NCBI GenBank assembly: GCA_017882325.1
Contig: JADGPQ010000005.1
Coordinates: 1 to 38,750 of the forward strand
Direction: 5' to 3'
Source: Thermoleophilia bacterium
GTDB lineage: Bacteria; Actinomycetota; Thermoleophilia; UBA2241
Length of the DNA stretch: 38,750 nucleotides
The position numbers and the translations under genes are program-made. Positions 8,938 to 17,463 of this stretch are shown one piece after another. The stretch's first letter is position 1. Every line of letters starts with the position of its first letter. The notes under the pieces are model-generated. The model was not told where the DNA came from and made no database searches. It worked only from the letters and a program-made list of their open reading frames with translations.

Positions 8938-10040
8938 TCGGCCTCCTCGTCGACCAGCACCAGGCAGTCCCGGTGCACTATCTCATCCTCAAGATGAGGG
9001 TTGAGCGCGCGCAGCTCGTCGCTGCGCAGACCGCGCACGCGCCGCAGGTCGCGGGCGCTCATAGTTGCGAGCCCTCGCGCAATCTCGACGCCGTCGGGGT
9101 CGACGATGGCGACCGCGTCCCCGGCGGCAAAGCCGCCGTGCACGGCGTGAACGCCGACCGGCAGCAGGCTGCCACCCCCCGACGCCAGGGCGCGTACGGC
9201 CCCGGCGTCGACCTCAAGGGTACCACGCACGGGTTTGGCATAGCGCAGCCAGAGCTTGAAGGCCGACACGCCCGCCGGCCGGGGGGACACGATGGTCCCC
9301 ACAGGTTCTCCGGCGGCGGCGGCGACCAGCACGCCCGGCTGGGCACCGTTGGCGATCACCGTGCGCACGTCTGCGGCGGCGGCCATGACGGCGGCCGCCA
9401 CCTTGCCGCGCATGCCGCCGGCGCCGCGCCGGGACGCATCGCCGACGTCGAGCGCGACGAGCTCGCGCGGGTGTTCGACGCGCTTGACCAGGCGAGCCTC
9501 CGGGTCGCGCCGCGGATCGCCGGTGTAAAGCCCATCCTGGTCCGTGAGAAGCACCAGCATCGAGGCGCGCAGCATGATGGCCACCTGGGCGGCAAGCACG
9601 TCGTTGTCGCCGAAGCGGATCTCGTCGGTGGCGGTGGTGTCGTTCTCGTTGACCACCGGCACCACGCCCCAACCGAGCAGCCGCCGGAGCGTGTTGCGCG
9701 CATTGACGTAGCTCGTGCGCCGCGCGAAGTCGTCGCTCGTGAGCAAGACCTGGGCGGCGATCAGCTCGTGGTCGCCGAAGAGTCTTTCGTAGTGGCTGAA
9801 CAGCCGGCCCTGGCCCACCGCGGACGCGGCCTGAAGGGCCGGCACCAGGCGCGGCCTCTCGGCGACGCCCAGCACGTGCTGGCCGCAGGCGATGGCGCCA
9901 CTGGACACGAGAACGACGCGGCGCCCGCCGTGCACGAGCTCAGCCACGTCGCCGGCCAGGCCGGCGAGCAGCCGGCGCCGCAGATGCAAATGGTCGTCGG
10001 CTACGGTGCTCGAGCCGACTTTGACGACGATGGTCTTCAC
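8934..10040 (-). CDS. proB: Glutamate 5-kinase with C-terminal PUA domain
   Basis: VKTIVVKVGSSTVADDH...RRVVLVSSGAIACGQHVLG...NENDTTATDEIRFGDNDVLAAQVA. GTG start at 10040 chosen; 4-bp overlap with proA. Confidence 0.95.
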   Translation of the reverse strand: MKTIVVKVGSSTVADDHLHLRRRLLAGLAGDVAELVHGGRRVVLVSSGAIACGQHVLGVAERPRLVPALQAASAVGQGRLFSHYERLFGDHELIAAQVLLTSDDFARRTSYVNARNTLRRLLGWGVVPVVNENDTTATDEIRFGDNDVLAAQVAIMLRASMLVLLTDQDGLYTGDPRRDPEARLVKRVEHPRELVALDVGDASRRGAGGMRGKVAAAVMAAAADVRTVIANGAQPGVLVAAAAGEPVGTIVSPRPAGVSAFKLWLRYAKPVRGTLEVDAGAVRALASGGGSLLPVGVHAVHGGFAAGDAVAIVDPDGVEIARGLATMSARDLRRVRGLRSDELRALNPHLEDEIVHRDCLVLVDEEAE

Positions 10041-10119
10041 AAAAGCGATTCTAGCAAAGCGCGGGAACCGGGCGGGCGGAGGCGAAAGCGGCGCGGCGCG
10101 GTCGCAGGCAGGGCCGCGC

Positions 10120-11400
10120 TCAGGAGAACTCGAACTCCTGCGCGCCGACGACGACGGTATCGCCCGGTGTCGCGCCGGCCTTGCGCAGGGCGTCGTTGAG
10201 CCCGGCACGCTCGATCACCTGCTGCAGATACGCGACGGCATCCTCGTTGCCCGGGTCCGCCTTCGCGAACAGACGCTCGATCTGGACGCCGCGCACCACG
10301 AAGTGGTCGGCCTCGTGATCCACGGTGAATGAATCGAGGCGCCCGTCTGCCGGACGCAGGACGGTCGCCGCGGCGACGGCATCGGCGGCCTCCGCCGCGG
10401 TCTGCGCTGCGCGGGCGCTCGCCATGACTTCTGCGAGCGCAGCGCTCAGTTCCTTCAGCCCGTCGCCGCTCTGGGCGGAGACCAGGATCGACGCCGCCGG
10501 CCACGCGAGTCCGGCGAGGAACGCGCCGGCCTCTTCCCTCTCGGCGTCGTCCAGCAGGTCGGCCTTGTTCACGACCACGACGGCAGGCCGCCCGAGGAGC
10601 TCCCCGCGGAAAGCGCCGAGTTCGCCGCGCACGGTGGCCAGCGCGCCGGACCAGGCCGCCGCGCCGTCGCCCCCGTCGAGCACGTACATCAGCAGCGCCG
10701 TTCGCTCGATGTGCGCCAGGAAACGGTGCCCGAGCCCGGCACCGTCGCTGGCTCCTTCGATGAGCCCAGGGATATCGGCGATGACGGCGGTGCCTTCGCC
10801 CACGTAGAGCACGCCGAGGTTGGGCTCGATGGTGGTGAACGGGTAGGCGGCGATCTTGGGGTGCGCCCGCGTGAGCGCCGCGAGAAGAGACGACTTGCCG
10901 GCGTTGGGCAGCCCGACCAGACCGATGTCGGCGAGGAGCTTCAGCGAGAGAGTCAGCCAGAGCTCTTCGCCGTCCAGTCCTCGCTCGGCGAACTTCGGAG
11001 CCTGGCGCGTGGAGCTCTTGAAGCAGACGTTGCCGCGGCCGCCCTCGCCGCCGCGCGCGACCAACAGTCGCTGGCCCTCCCTCACGAGGTCGCCGAGCAT
11101 GCAACCGTCGACGTCGAGCACCTCGGTGCCCACCGGAACCTTGATCTCGAGGACGGCGCCGTCCGCGCCGCGCTTGTTGGCGCCACGGCCCTGGCCGCCG
11201 TCGGCGGCGCGAAAGTGATGCTTGTGTCGGAAGTGGCCGAGGTCGTGCAGCTGGCGCGTGGCCACGAGCACCACGTCGCCGCCGGGAGCGCCGTCACCGC
11301 CGTCGGGACCGCCCTTGGGCACGTACTTCTCGCGGCGGAAGCTCATCGAGCCGTTGCCGCCACGGCCTGCGCGCACGCAGATGCTGGCCCTATCGAGCAT
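10120..11400 (-). CDS. obg: Obg/CgtA GTPase
   Basis: N-terminal glycine-rich Obg fold (AGRGGNGSMSFRREKYVPKGGPDGGDGAPGGDVVLVA), G1 GLPNAGKSSLL, C-terminal OCT domain. Confidence 0.97.
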   Translation of the reverse strand: MLDRASICVRAGRGGNGSMSFRREKYVPKGGPDGGDGAPGGDVVLVATRQLHDLGHFRHKHHFRAADGGQGRGANKRGADGAVLEIKVPVGTEVLDVDGCMLGDLVREGQRLLVARGGEGGRGNVCFKSSTRQAPKFAERGLDGEELWLTLSLKLLADIGLVGLPNAGKSSLLAALTRAHPKIAAYPFTTIEPNLGVLYVGEGTAVIADIPGLIEGASDGAGLGHRFLAHIERTALLMYVLDGGDGAAAWSGALATVRGELGAFRGELLGRPAVVVVNKADLLDDAEREEAGAFLAGLAWPAASILVSAQSGDGLKELSAALAEVMASARAAQTAAEAADAVAAATVLRPADGRLDSFTVDHEADHFVVRGVQIERLFAKADPGNEDAVAYLQQVIERAGLNDALRKAGATPGDTVVVGAQEFEFS

Positions 11401-11431
11401 GATGGGAGCCGCCGGCCTGGGCCGGCCGCGA

Positions 11432-11686
11432 TCAGGCCTCGGGGACGACCGAGATGAAGCGCCCAGCGCCCCGCTCGGTGAAGACGAGGCGCCCGTTCAC
11501 CTTGGCGAAGATGGTGTGGTCGACGCCGATGCCGGCGTTCTCGCCGGGGCGGAACTTGGTCCCGCGCTGGCGCACGATGATCGATCCTGCCGGGACCACC
11601 TGGCCGGCGAACGCCTTGACGCCGAGGCGCTTCGCCTCGGAGTCGCGGCCGTTGCGGCTGGTGCCGGCGCCCTTCTTATGCGCCAC
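11432..11686 (-). CDS. rpmA: 50S ribosomal protein L27
   Basis: [65 protein letters not shown]. Confidence 0.97.
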   Translation of the reverse strand: MAHKKGAGTSRNGRDSEAKRLGVKAFAGQVVPAGSIIVRQRGTKFRPGENAGIGVDHTIFAKVNGRLVFTERGAGRFISVVPEA

Positions 11687-12029
11687 CCTGTTTCTCCTTC
11701 GTATCCTTGAGGGTGATCGACTCGATCGTCAGCTTGCTCAGCCGGCTGCGATGACCCTTCGTCTTCTTGAACGTGCTCTTGGGCTTGTAGGTGAAGACCT
11801 TGATCTTCTCGCCGAGCAGGTGCTCGCTGACCTTGGCCTTGACCTTGGCGTGCTTGGCGGCGTCGCCGTCGAACGTACCGCTGTCCGTGCGCACGGCCAA
11901 GGTATCGTAGGTGACGCTCTTGCCTTCTTCGGCGTCGACGCGATCGACGACTATCGTGTCGCCGGCGCTCACCTTGAACTGCTGTCCACCGACGCGGATG
12001 ACCGCGTACGTGACATCGGACTTCGTCAT
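11676..12029 (-). CDS. rplU: 50S ribosomal protein L21
   Basis: [25 protein letters not shown]...[46 protein letters not shown] at 12029 ([11 protein letters not shown]). Confidence 0.95.
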   Translation of the reverse strand: MTKSDVTYAVIRVGGQQFKVSAGDTIVVDRVDAEEGKSVTYDTLAVRTDSGTFDGDAAKHAKVKAKVSEHLLGEKIKVFTYKPKSTFKKTKGHRSRLSKLTIESITLKDTKEKQGGA

Positions 12030-12058
12030 TTCAACTCCCCACAAGACAACGGCCAACG

Positions 12059-12087
12059 ATGATAGCCAATCGCAGAGGGGTCGTCAA
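12059..12087 (-). promoter_or_regulatory. Candidate sigma70-type promoter for rplU-rpmA-obg (TTGACG-N17-TATCAT)
   Basis: Minus strand -35 TTGACG (12082-12087), 17-bp spacer, -10 TATCAT (12059-12064), about 30 bp upstream of the rplU ATG. The -35 overlaps the rng stop codon. Confidence 0.6.
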
Positions 12088-14999
12088 TTTGACCCCTGCT
12101 TCAGGGCGGTAGCGTAGGCGCCGGTGCGCGCCGTGTCCGTGATGCGGACCTTGCGGCGCTTGCCAAGGAACTGGCGGCCGCCCTCGACGATGACCATGTA
12201 GCCGTCGATGTAGCCCACAGCGTCGCGCGGGCTATAGGTGAGACTGAACTCCAGTTCGAGCTCGACCTCTTGCCCTTCCTTCACGGGTATGCGCTGCTCC
12301 TGGACGTGCGCCGGGGCGCCCTCGGAAAGTACGCGGAACGTCTCGACTGGGAGGCCGGCGCCGCCCTCGAAGAAGACGCGCCGGCCGACCTGCTTCTCGA
12401 GTTTCTTCAGCCGGTCGCCGCTCAGCCGCTCGGCGACGCCCCCGCTCACCTCGATGAGCCAGGCCTTGGCTTGCGAGCGTCGCGCCAGAGTGCGCACGCG
12501 CCGCTCGACATTGAGCGCCATGGTCTCGTCGCTCGTCACGCGCGCCTTGCCGAGGCACGCGGGGCACGTGCGCGTGAGGATGCCGCGCGCGCCGTCCGTG
12601 GTGTTCTGGCGCGTCATCTCCACCAGTCCCAGCGGCGAGAGCTCGACCACATATGTCTTCGTGCGGTCGGCCTCGAGCTCGGCCTCGAGGGTGGCAAGCA
12701 CCATCTCGCGGTTCTTGGCGTGCGCCATGTCGATGAAGTCGATGATGATGATGCCACCGATGTCGCGCAGGCGCAGTTGGCAGACCACCTCGCGCGCCGC
12801 CTCGAGGTTGGTCTTCGTGATCGTGTCCTCGAGGCCCTTTCCGCGCGTGAAGCGGCCGGTGTTCACGTCGATGACGGTGAGCGCCTCGGCGTGATCGATC
12901 ACGAGGTTGCCGCCGCTCGGCAGAGGAACGCGGCGCTCGAGGGCCTTGGCGATCTGGTCTTCGATGCCATAGGCCTCGAAGAGTGGTTCGTCGCCCGTGT
13001 GCAGATGCACCTTGGGCAGAAGCTCCGGCGCCTCCTTGTCGAGGAAGGCGACGATGGCCTTATGCCGCTTGGGATCGTCGACGATGAGGCTCTCGGAGGT
13101 GTCGTTGAAGAGGTCGCGGGCGACCTCGATGGAGATATCGACCTCTTTGTGCACCAGTCCCGGCGCTCTTACCGTCTCTGCCTTCTTCTTGAGACGCGAC
13201 CACAGACGCGAGAGATACCGCAAGTCGCGCTTGAGGTCCTCGAGGCCGTGGCCCTCGGCGATGGTCCGCACGATGAGGCCGGCGTTCTTGGGCTTGAGCT
13301 CCCGCGAGATGTCGCGCAGCCGTTCGCGCTCGGCCTGACCGAGGCGCCGCGACACGCCGGCGCCGCTCCCTCCGGGCACGTAGACAAGATAACGGCCGGC
13401 CAGCGAGATCTTGGTGCTCAGACGGGCGCCTTTGCTGCCCATGGGGTCTTTGGTGACCTGGACGAGCACCTGCTGGCCGTTCTTGAGCGCGTCGCCGATG
13501 CGCCGCGCCCGTTTCTCGCCCTCCGGAGCCGTCACCTCGTCGACGTACAGAAAGCCGTTCTTCTCGAGGCCGAAATCGACGAACGCGGCGTCGATGCCGC
13601 CGAGTACGCTCTCGACCTTGCCCTGGTAGATATCGCCGAGATACGATTTCTTGTCGGGACGCTCGATGTAGATCTCGGCCAGGCGGCCGTCTTCGACCAG
13701 GGCGACGCGGAGCTCCTGGCCGTCGTCGGTCACGAGGATGAGCTTGCGTTTCGGCTGATCGGCGACCACGCTCAGGCGCCGCGTCGGCGCCGTCATCGGC
13801 GTCGCAAGGCCGCTGCCCTCGTCCTGGCGCACGATGGCTGCGGGCCGGCGGCGGTCGCGCCCGCGAGACTTGGCCTCGCGGGTCGCCGTGGTCGCCGGCT
13901 TGGCGGCCGCACCGGCCCGTTCGGCCGGGGGCGCCGGTTTGCGCTGTTCAACCTCCGGCACGGGCGCCGCTTCATCCTCGCCGGCGGGCTTCTCGCGGGC
14001 GCGGCGCCCGCCGCGCGCGCCACGACGACGACGTTTGGGCGCCGCCGCCTCGTCGTCGGTCTGGCCGGCCTCGTCCGACGCCGGACCGGCGCCTCCTTCT
14101 TCCGTCGCCGGAGTGGGCGGCTCCGCGGGTCTCGCGGCTGCCGGCGCGGCAACCAGCTCCGCCGGCGTCTCAGTCGGCGCGGCCGCGGCTTCGGGCGCGA
14201 CTTTCGCCGCGGGCCTGCGACGGCGGCCGCGCCGTGCCGGCTGCGGCTCACTCTGAGCGGCGACGTCGGACTTCGCCTCCGGCGATACTGATGGTGAGGA
14301 GGGTGCCAGCGCCACATCGGTCACCGCCTCCTCGGCTTCGCGCACGGCCTCGTCGTGAACGGCCTCGGCCGCCTTGCGGCGCCGTCGCCCGCCTCGCGAC
14401 CCGCGGTGGCGCCGCCTCGGCGTGGCCATGTCGCCGGCACTCCCAGTATCCGCGTCTTCGCCGCCGGTCGTCGCGGCCTCGGGAGCCGGCGAAGCCGGCG
14501 CCTGCATGTCGGACGCGGCCGTCGAGGCAGCGGATGCACGGCGCTGCGTCGAGGGCTTGCTCGCGACCGGCGCCGGCTCCGTGGGAGTCCCCGCCGAGCC
14601 CACTACCTGCGGCTCGGTCGCGGCCGGCCGCGGCGACCTCGATCTGGTCCTCGCGCGCGGCGAGGAGCTGGTCGACAGCGCGCTCGAAGGCGAAGCGATC
14701 GGGATCAAGGGCGCGGTCGGCAGCCCTTCAGGAGGCGACGTCGTGGCTGCGGGCCGCGGCTGTGCAGCCTCACGCTTCTCCGGCTCGGTCACGGCCGCCG
14801 CGATGGTCTGCGGCTCGGCCGGCTTGCGCCGGCGGCGGCCGCCACGAGAGCCTCGTCTGCGGCGGCTGGTGCCGGGTTCACCGGCAGCGGCTTGTTCGTT
14901 GCCCGCCGGTCCTTCGGCGGACCCCCGCCCGCCGGTCTTCGGCTCGGGGGGCGTCGCGGACGGGTGGTCGCCGCCCGGCGCCTGGTTCTCTGCGTTCAC
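12084..14999 (-). CDS. rng: Ribonuclease E/G family with long Arg/Pro/Ala-rich N-terminal extension
   Basis: Catalytic part: KRKLILVTDDGQELRVALVEDGRLAEIYIERP...GNIYQGKV-like, ALTVIDVNTGRFTRGKG, IGGIIIIDFIDMAHAKNRE, Zn-link RTCPACLG. N-terminal ~410 aa are low complexity with repeated RRRRGSRGGRRRRK blocks. Confidence 0.93.
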   Translation of the reverse strand: MNAENQAPGGDHPSATPPEPKTGGRGSAEGPAGNEQAAAGEPGTSRRRRGSRGGRRRRKPAEPQTIAAAVTEPEKREAAQPRPAATTSPPEGLPTAPLIPIASPSSALSTSSSPRARTRSRSPRPAATEPQVVGSAGTPTEPAPVASKPSTQRRASAASTAASDMQAPASPAPEAATTGGEDADTGSAGDMATPRRRHRGSRGGRRRRKAAEAVHDEAVREAEEAVTDVALAPSSPSVSPEAKSDVAAQSEPQPARRGRRRRPAAKVAPEAAAAPTETPAELVAAPAAARPAEPPTPATEEGGAGPASDEAGQTDDEAAAPKRRRRGARGGRRAREKPAGEDEAAPVPEVEQRKPAPPAERAGAAAKPATTATREAKSRGRDRRRPAAIVRQDEGSGLATPMTAPTRRLSVVADQPKRKLILVTDDGQELRVALVEDGRLAEIYIERPDKKSYLGDIYQGKVESVLGGIDAAFVDFGLEKNGFLYVDEVTAPEGEKRARRIGDALKNGQQVLVQVTKDPMGSKGARLSTKISLAGRYLVYVPGGSGAGVSRRLGQAERERLRDISRELKPKNAGLIVRTIAEGHGLEDLKRDLRYLSRLWSRLKKKAETVRAPGLVHKEVDISIEVARDLFNDTSESLIVDDPKRHKAIVAFLDKEAPELLPKVHLHTGDEPLFEAYGIEDQIAKALERRVPLPSGGNLVIDHAEALTVIDVNTGRFTRGKGLEDTITKTNLEAAREVVCQLRLRDIGGIIIIDFIDMAHAKNREMVLATLEAELEADRTKTYVVELSPLGLVEMTRQNTTDGARGILTRTCPACLGKARVTSDETMALNVERRVRTLARRSQAKAWLIEVSGGVAERLSGDRLKKLEKQVGRRVFFEGGAGLPVETFRVLSEGAPAHVQEQRIPVKEGQEVELELEFSLTYSPRDAVGYIDGYMVIVEGGRQFLGKRRKVRITDTARTGAYATALKQGSN

Positions 15000-15685
15000 G
15001 ATGACATACTCCTTCCGGCCCCGGGGCTTGGCCCCGGCGGCAAATCTCTCCAGGTGACGCGCCGGCGCTCCAGGCGGCGCATCACAGGCTCGACCTCCGC
15101 CCAGCCGGCGATGAGGTCGATAAACTCCTGCGGTCGCGCCGCGCCGTCGTCGCGAGGCCGGATGGCGAACGAGAGCCTCGTTCCCCCCGGCACCGGCTCG
15201 GCGGCGGCGTGGACGACATATTCCTTGAGGTCGAGCGTGCGCCTGCCCTTGGGGGACACGCGCTCGCGAACGACCGATACTTCCGTGGCGTAGCGTTCGA
15301 CGGCTGCCCGCACGGCGCCTGCGTCGCCTTCGAGCACGCAGGCATACCGGGCCTCAAGCACCCGCGGCCGCGGGTGCTGGTCGCCGACGACGATGATGGC
15401 CAGAGGCCGGAGGCCGGGCGGCGCGGCGGCGCGCAGCTCGCGCAGCGCCGCCGCCGGATCTGGCAGGTCGTCCGGGACTTCGACGACGGCCAGCTCCTCG
15501 CAACCCGAGGCGCCCACCGGCAGGGGCAGGGGCAGGGAAAGCCGCGGCTTGGGTCTCATGCCTTGAGACAGGGCGATGGGCACACCGGCGCGCGCGAAGG
15601 TGCGCTGCATGGCCCGTGCCGTATCGAGATGCGACAGATAGCTGGCGGCGGCGGCGCGGGAAAACGTGAGCAGCCACCAGGTCAC
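14996..15685 (-). CDS. TIGR03936/DUF2344-family radical SAM-linked protein
   Basis: VTWWLLTFSRAAAASYLSHLDTARAMQRTFARAGVPIALSQGMRPKPRLSLPLPLPVGASGCEELAVVE is characteristic. GTGA overlap with upstream gene, ATGA overlap with rng. Confidence 0.85.
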   Translation of the reverse strand: MTWWLLTFSRAAAASYLSHLDTARAMQRTFARAGVPIALSQGMRPKPRLSLPLPLPVGASGCEELAVVEVPDDLPDPAAALRELRAAAPPGLRPLAIIVVGDQHPRPRVLEARYACVLEGDAGAVRAAVERYATEVSVVRERVSPKGRRTLDLKEYVVHAAAEPVPGGTRLSFAIRPRDDGAARPQEFIDLIAGWAEVEPVMRRLERRRVTWRDLPPGPSPGAGRSMSS

Positions 15686-17463
15686 GGCAGCACGTCCATC
15701 TCGACGCCCGCGCCGCAGACCCCGCACGACGCGCAAAGCCCGTCGCGGCAGTCGTCGGTGAGTTCGCCGCGCGCGCCGCGCGCGCGTTCTTCGCTGAGAA
15801 ACGACCGCGTCACGCCCGCGGCCACCGCGGACTCCCAAGGCAGGGTCTGGTCGCTGCGCAGATCGGCCGTGCCCAACTCGATCCCTGTGGCGGTGGCCGC
15901 ATCCTCCCAGAGCGCGAAGCGAAAATGCTCACTCCAGCCGTCGAAACGGGCTCCGCGTCGCCAGGCCTCCTCGACGAGCCGGTCGCTCCCTGGCCCGCCG
16001 CGCGCCAGCGTGGCCTCGACGAGTGACGCCGCGACGTCATGGAAGCTGATCCGCACGTGACGCGGCATCGCCTCCCGCAGCAGCCGCTGCCGGTGTCGCA
16101 GCACCGACGCGCCCGCGAATGACTCGAACTGGAACGGCGTGTGCGCCTTGGGTACGTAGGAGGACACCGCGACGGAAAGGCGAGCCCGGCCGCGCGCGAC
16201 GTCCTTCGCGAGACGCGCGGCCGTGCCGGCCATACGTGCGATACCGGCGACATCGGCGTCGGTCTCGCCGGGCAGGCCGATCATGAAGTACAGCTTCAGG
16301 CCGGTGAACCCGCCGGCGAAGGTGGCGCGCACGGCCTCCTCGAACTGCGCGTCGTCCACGCCCTTGTTGATGGCGTCGCGCAGCTCCTGGGTGCCCGCCT
16401 CCGGCGCCAGGGTCACGGAGCCTCGCTGATCGGCAGCGAAGCGCTCAAGGCTTTCTGCCGCGGAATCGATGCGCAGAGATGGCAGGGAGACGCGCACTCC
16501 CGGCCGCAGGGCACGGATGCGCGTCAGCGCTTCCTCGACGCCCGAGTAGTCGCAGGAACTGAGCGAGAGAAGCGAGACCTCGTCACAACCGGTCTCGCTC
16601 AGAAGCTGCTCCGCCGCCTCCACTGCGAGATCGACGGGACGCTCGCGCACCGGCCGGTACCACATGCCCGCCTGGCAGAACCGGCACCCGGAGGTACAGC
16701 CGCGCATCACCTCGACGATGGCGCGGTCGTGCACCGCCTCGAGCACGGGGACGACCGGGCGCAGCACCGGTGCAGTGCTCGAGAACGCCATGAACACCTG
16801 GCGCTGCGCTGGACGCTCGCTCACCCCCGGCAGCCACATGCCGGGGACGCTGAGAAGTGCCTGCAGGCGCAGGGCGCGCGACGGCGCGGCCAGGGCCTTT
16901 ACGATCTCGTCCAGCCGGTGCTCGACCTCGCCGATGAAGAAGGCGTCGAAGAACGGCGCCAGGGGCCAGGGATTCGCCACGGCCGGCCCGCCGCCGAGCA
17001 CGATGGGGTGCCCTTCCCCACGCTCGGCGGCGTGGAACGGAACGCCCGCGAGGTCGAGCATCTCGAGCACATTGGTGAACGTGAGCTCGTGTGGCAGCGT
17101 GAAGCCCCAGAGGTCGCAGCCGGCGACCGGCTTCATAGTCTCGAGCGTCCACAGCGGCACGGCATGGGCGCGCATCAGCGCAGCCATGTCGGGCCACGGG
17201 CAGTACGCGCGCTCGGCGGCTGCCGGTGTGGCGTCGTTCAGATGGGCATAGAGGATCTGCAGACCAGGGTTGGAGATGCCGATCTCGTACACGTCCGGGT
17301 AGGACAGTACGATGCGCGGACTCGCGCCGGGTTTGAGACGGAGGTTGAATTCGCCGCCCGTGTAGCGCCCGGGGCGCGTGACGCGCGCCAGCAGTCTCGC
17401 TACTTCATCCGGAATCCAACCCTCGCTGCATGAATCCAGGGAGCCTGGAGCGTGCGCGTTCAA
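15682..17463 (-). CDS. TIGR03960-family B12-binding-like radical SAM protein (start uncertain)
   Basis: RPGRYTGGEFNLRLKPGASPRIVLSYPDVYEIGISNPGLQILYAHLND; radical SAM CxxxCxxC in VMRGCTSGCRFCQAGMWYRP; Cys-rich C-terminus DDCRDGLCASCGVCG. The track start 17679 lies deep in the upstream gene; TTG 17463 or later is more plausible. Confidence 0.85.
   Translation of the reverse strand: MNAHAPGSLDSCSEGWIPDEVARLLARVTRPGRYTGGEFNLRLKPGASPRIVLSYPDVYEIGISNPGLQILYAHLNDATPAAAERAYCPWPDMAALMRAHAVPLWTLETMKPVAGCDLWGFTLPHELTFTNVLEMLDLAGVPFHAAERGEGHPIVLGGGPAVANPWPLAPFFDAFFIGEVEHRLDEIVKALAAPSRALRLQALLSVPGMWLPGVSERPAQRQVFMAFSSTAPVLRPVVPVLEAVHDRAIVEVMRGCTSGCRFCQAGMWYRPVRERPVDLAVEAAEQLLSETGCDEVSLLSLSSCDYSGVEEALTRIRALRPGVRVSLPSLRIDSAAESLERFAADQRGSVTLAPEAGTQELRDAINKGVDDAQFEEAVRATFAGGFTGLKLYFMIGLPGETDADVAGIARMAGTAARLAKDVARGRARLSVAVSSYVPKAHTPFQFESFAGASVLRHRQRLLREAMPRHVRISFHDVAASLVEATLARGGPGSDRLVEEAWRRGARFDGWSEHFRFALWEDAATATGIELGTADLRSDQTLPWESAVAAGVTRSFLSEERARGARGELTDDCRDGLCASCGVCGAGVEMDVLP

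Noticed and set aside
12270-14291. 673-aa plus-strand ORF antisense to rng
   Set aside because: Antisense shadow of the Arg/Ala/Pro-rich rng coding region; low complexity and no family resemblance.
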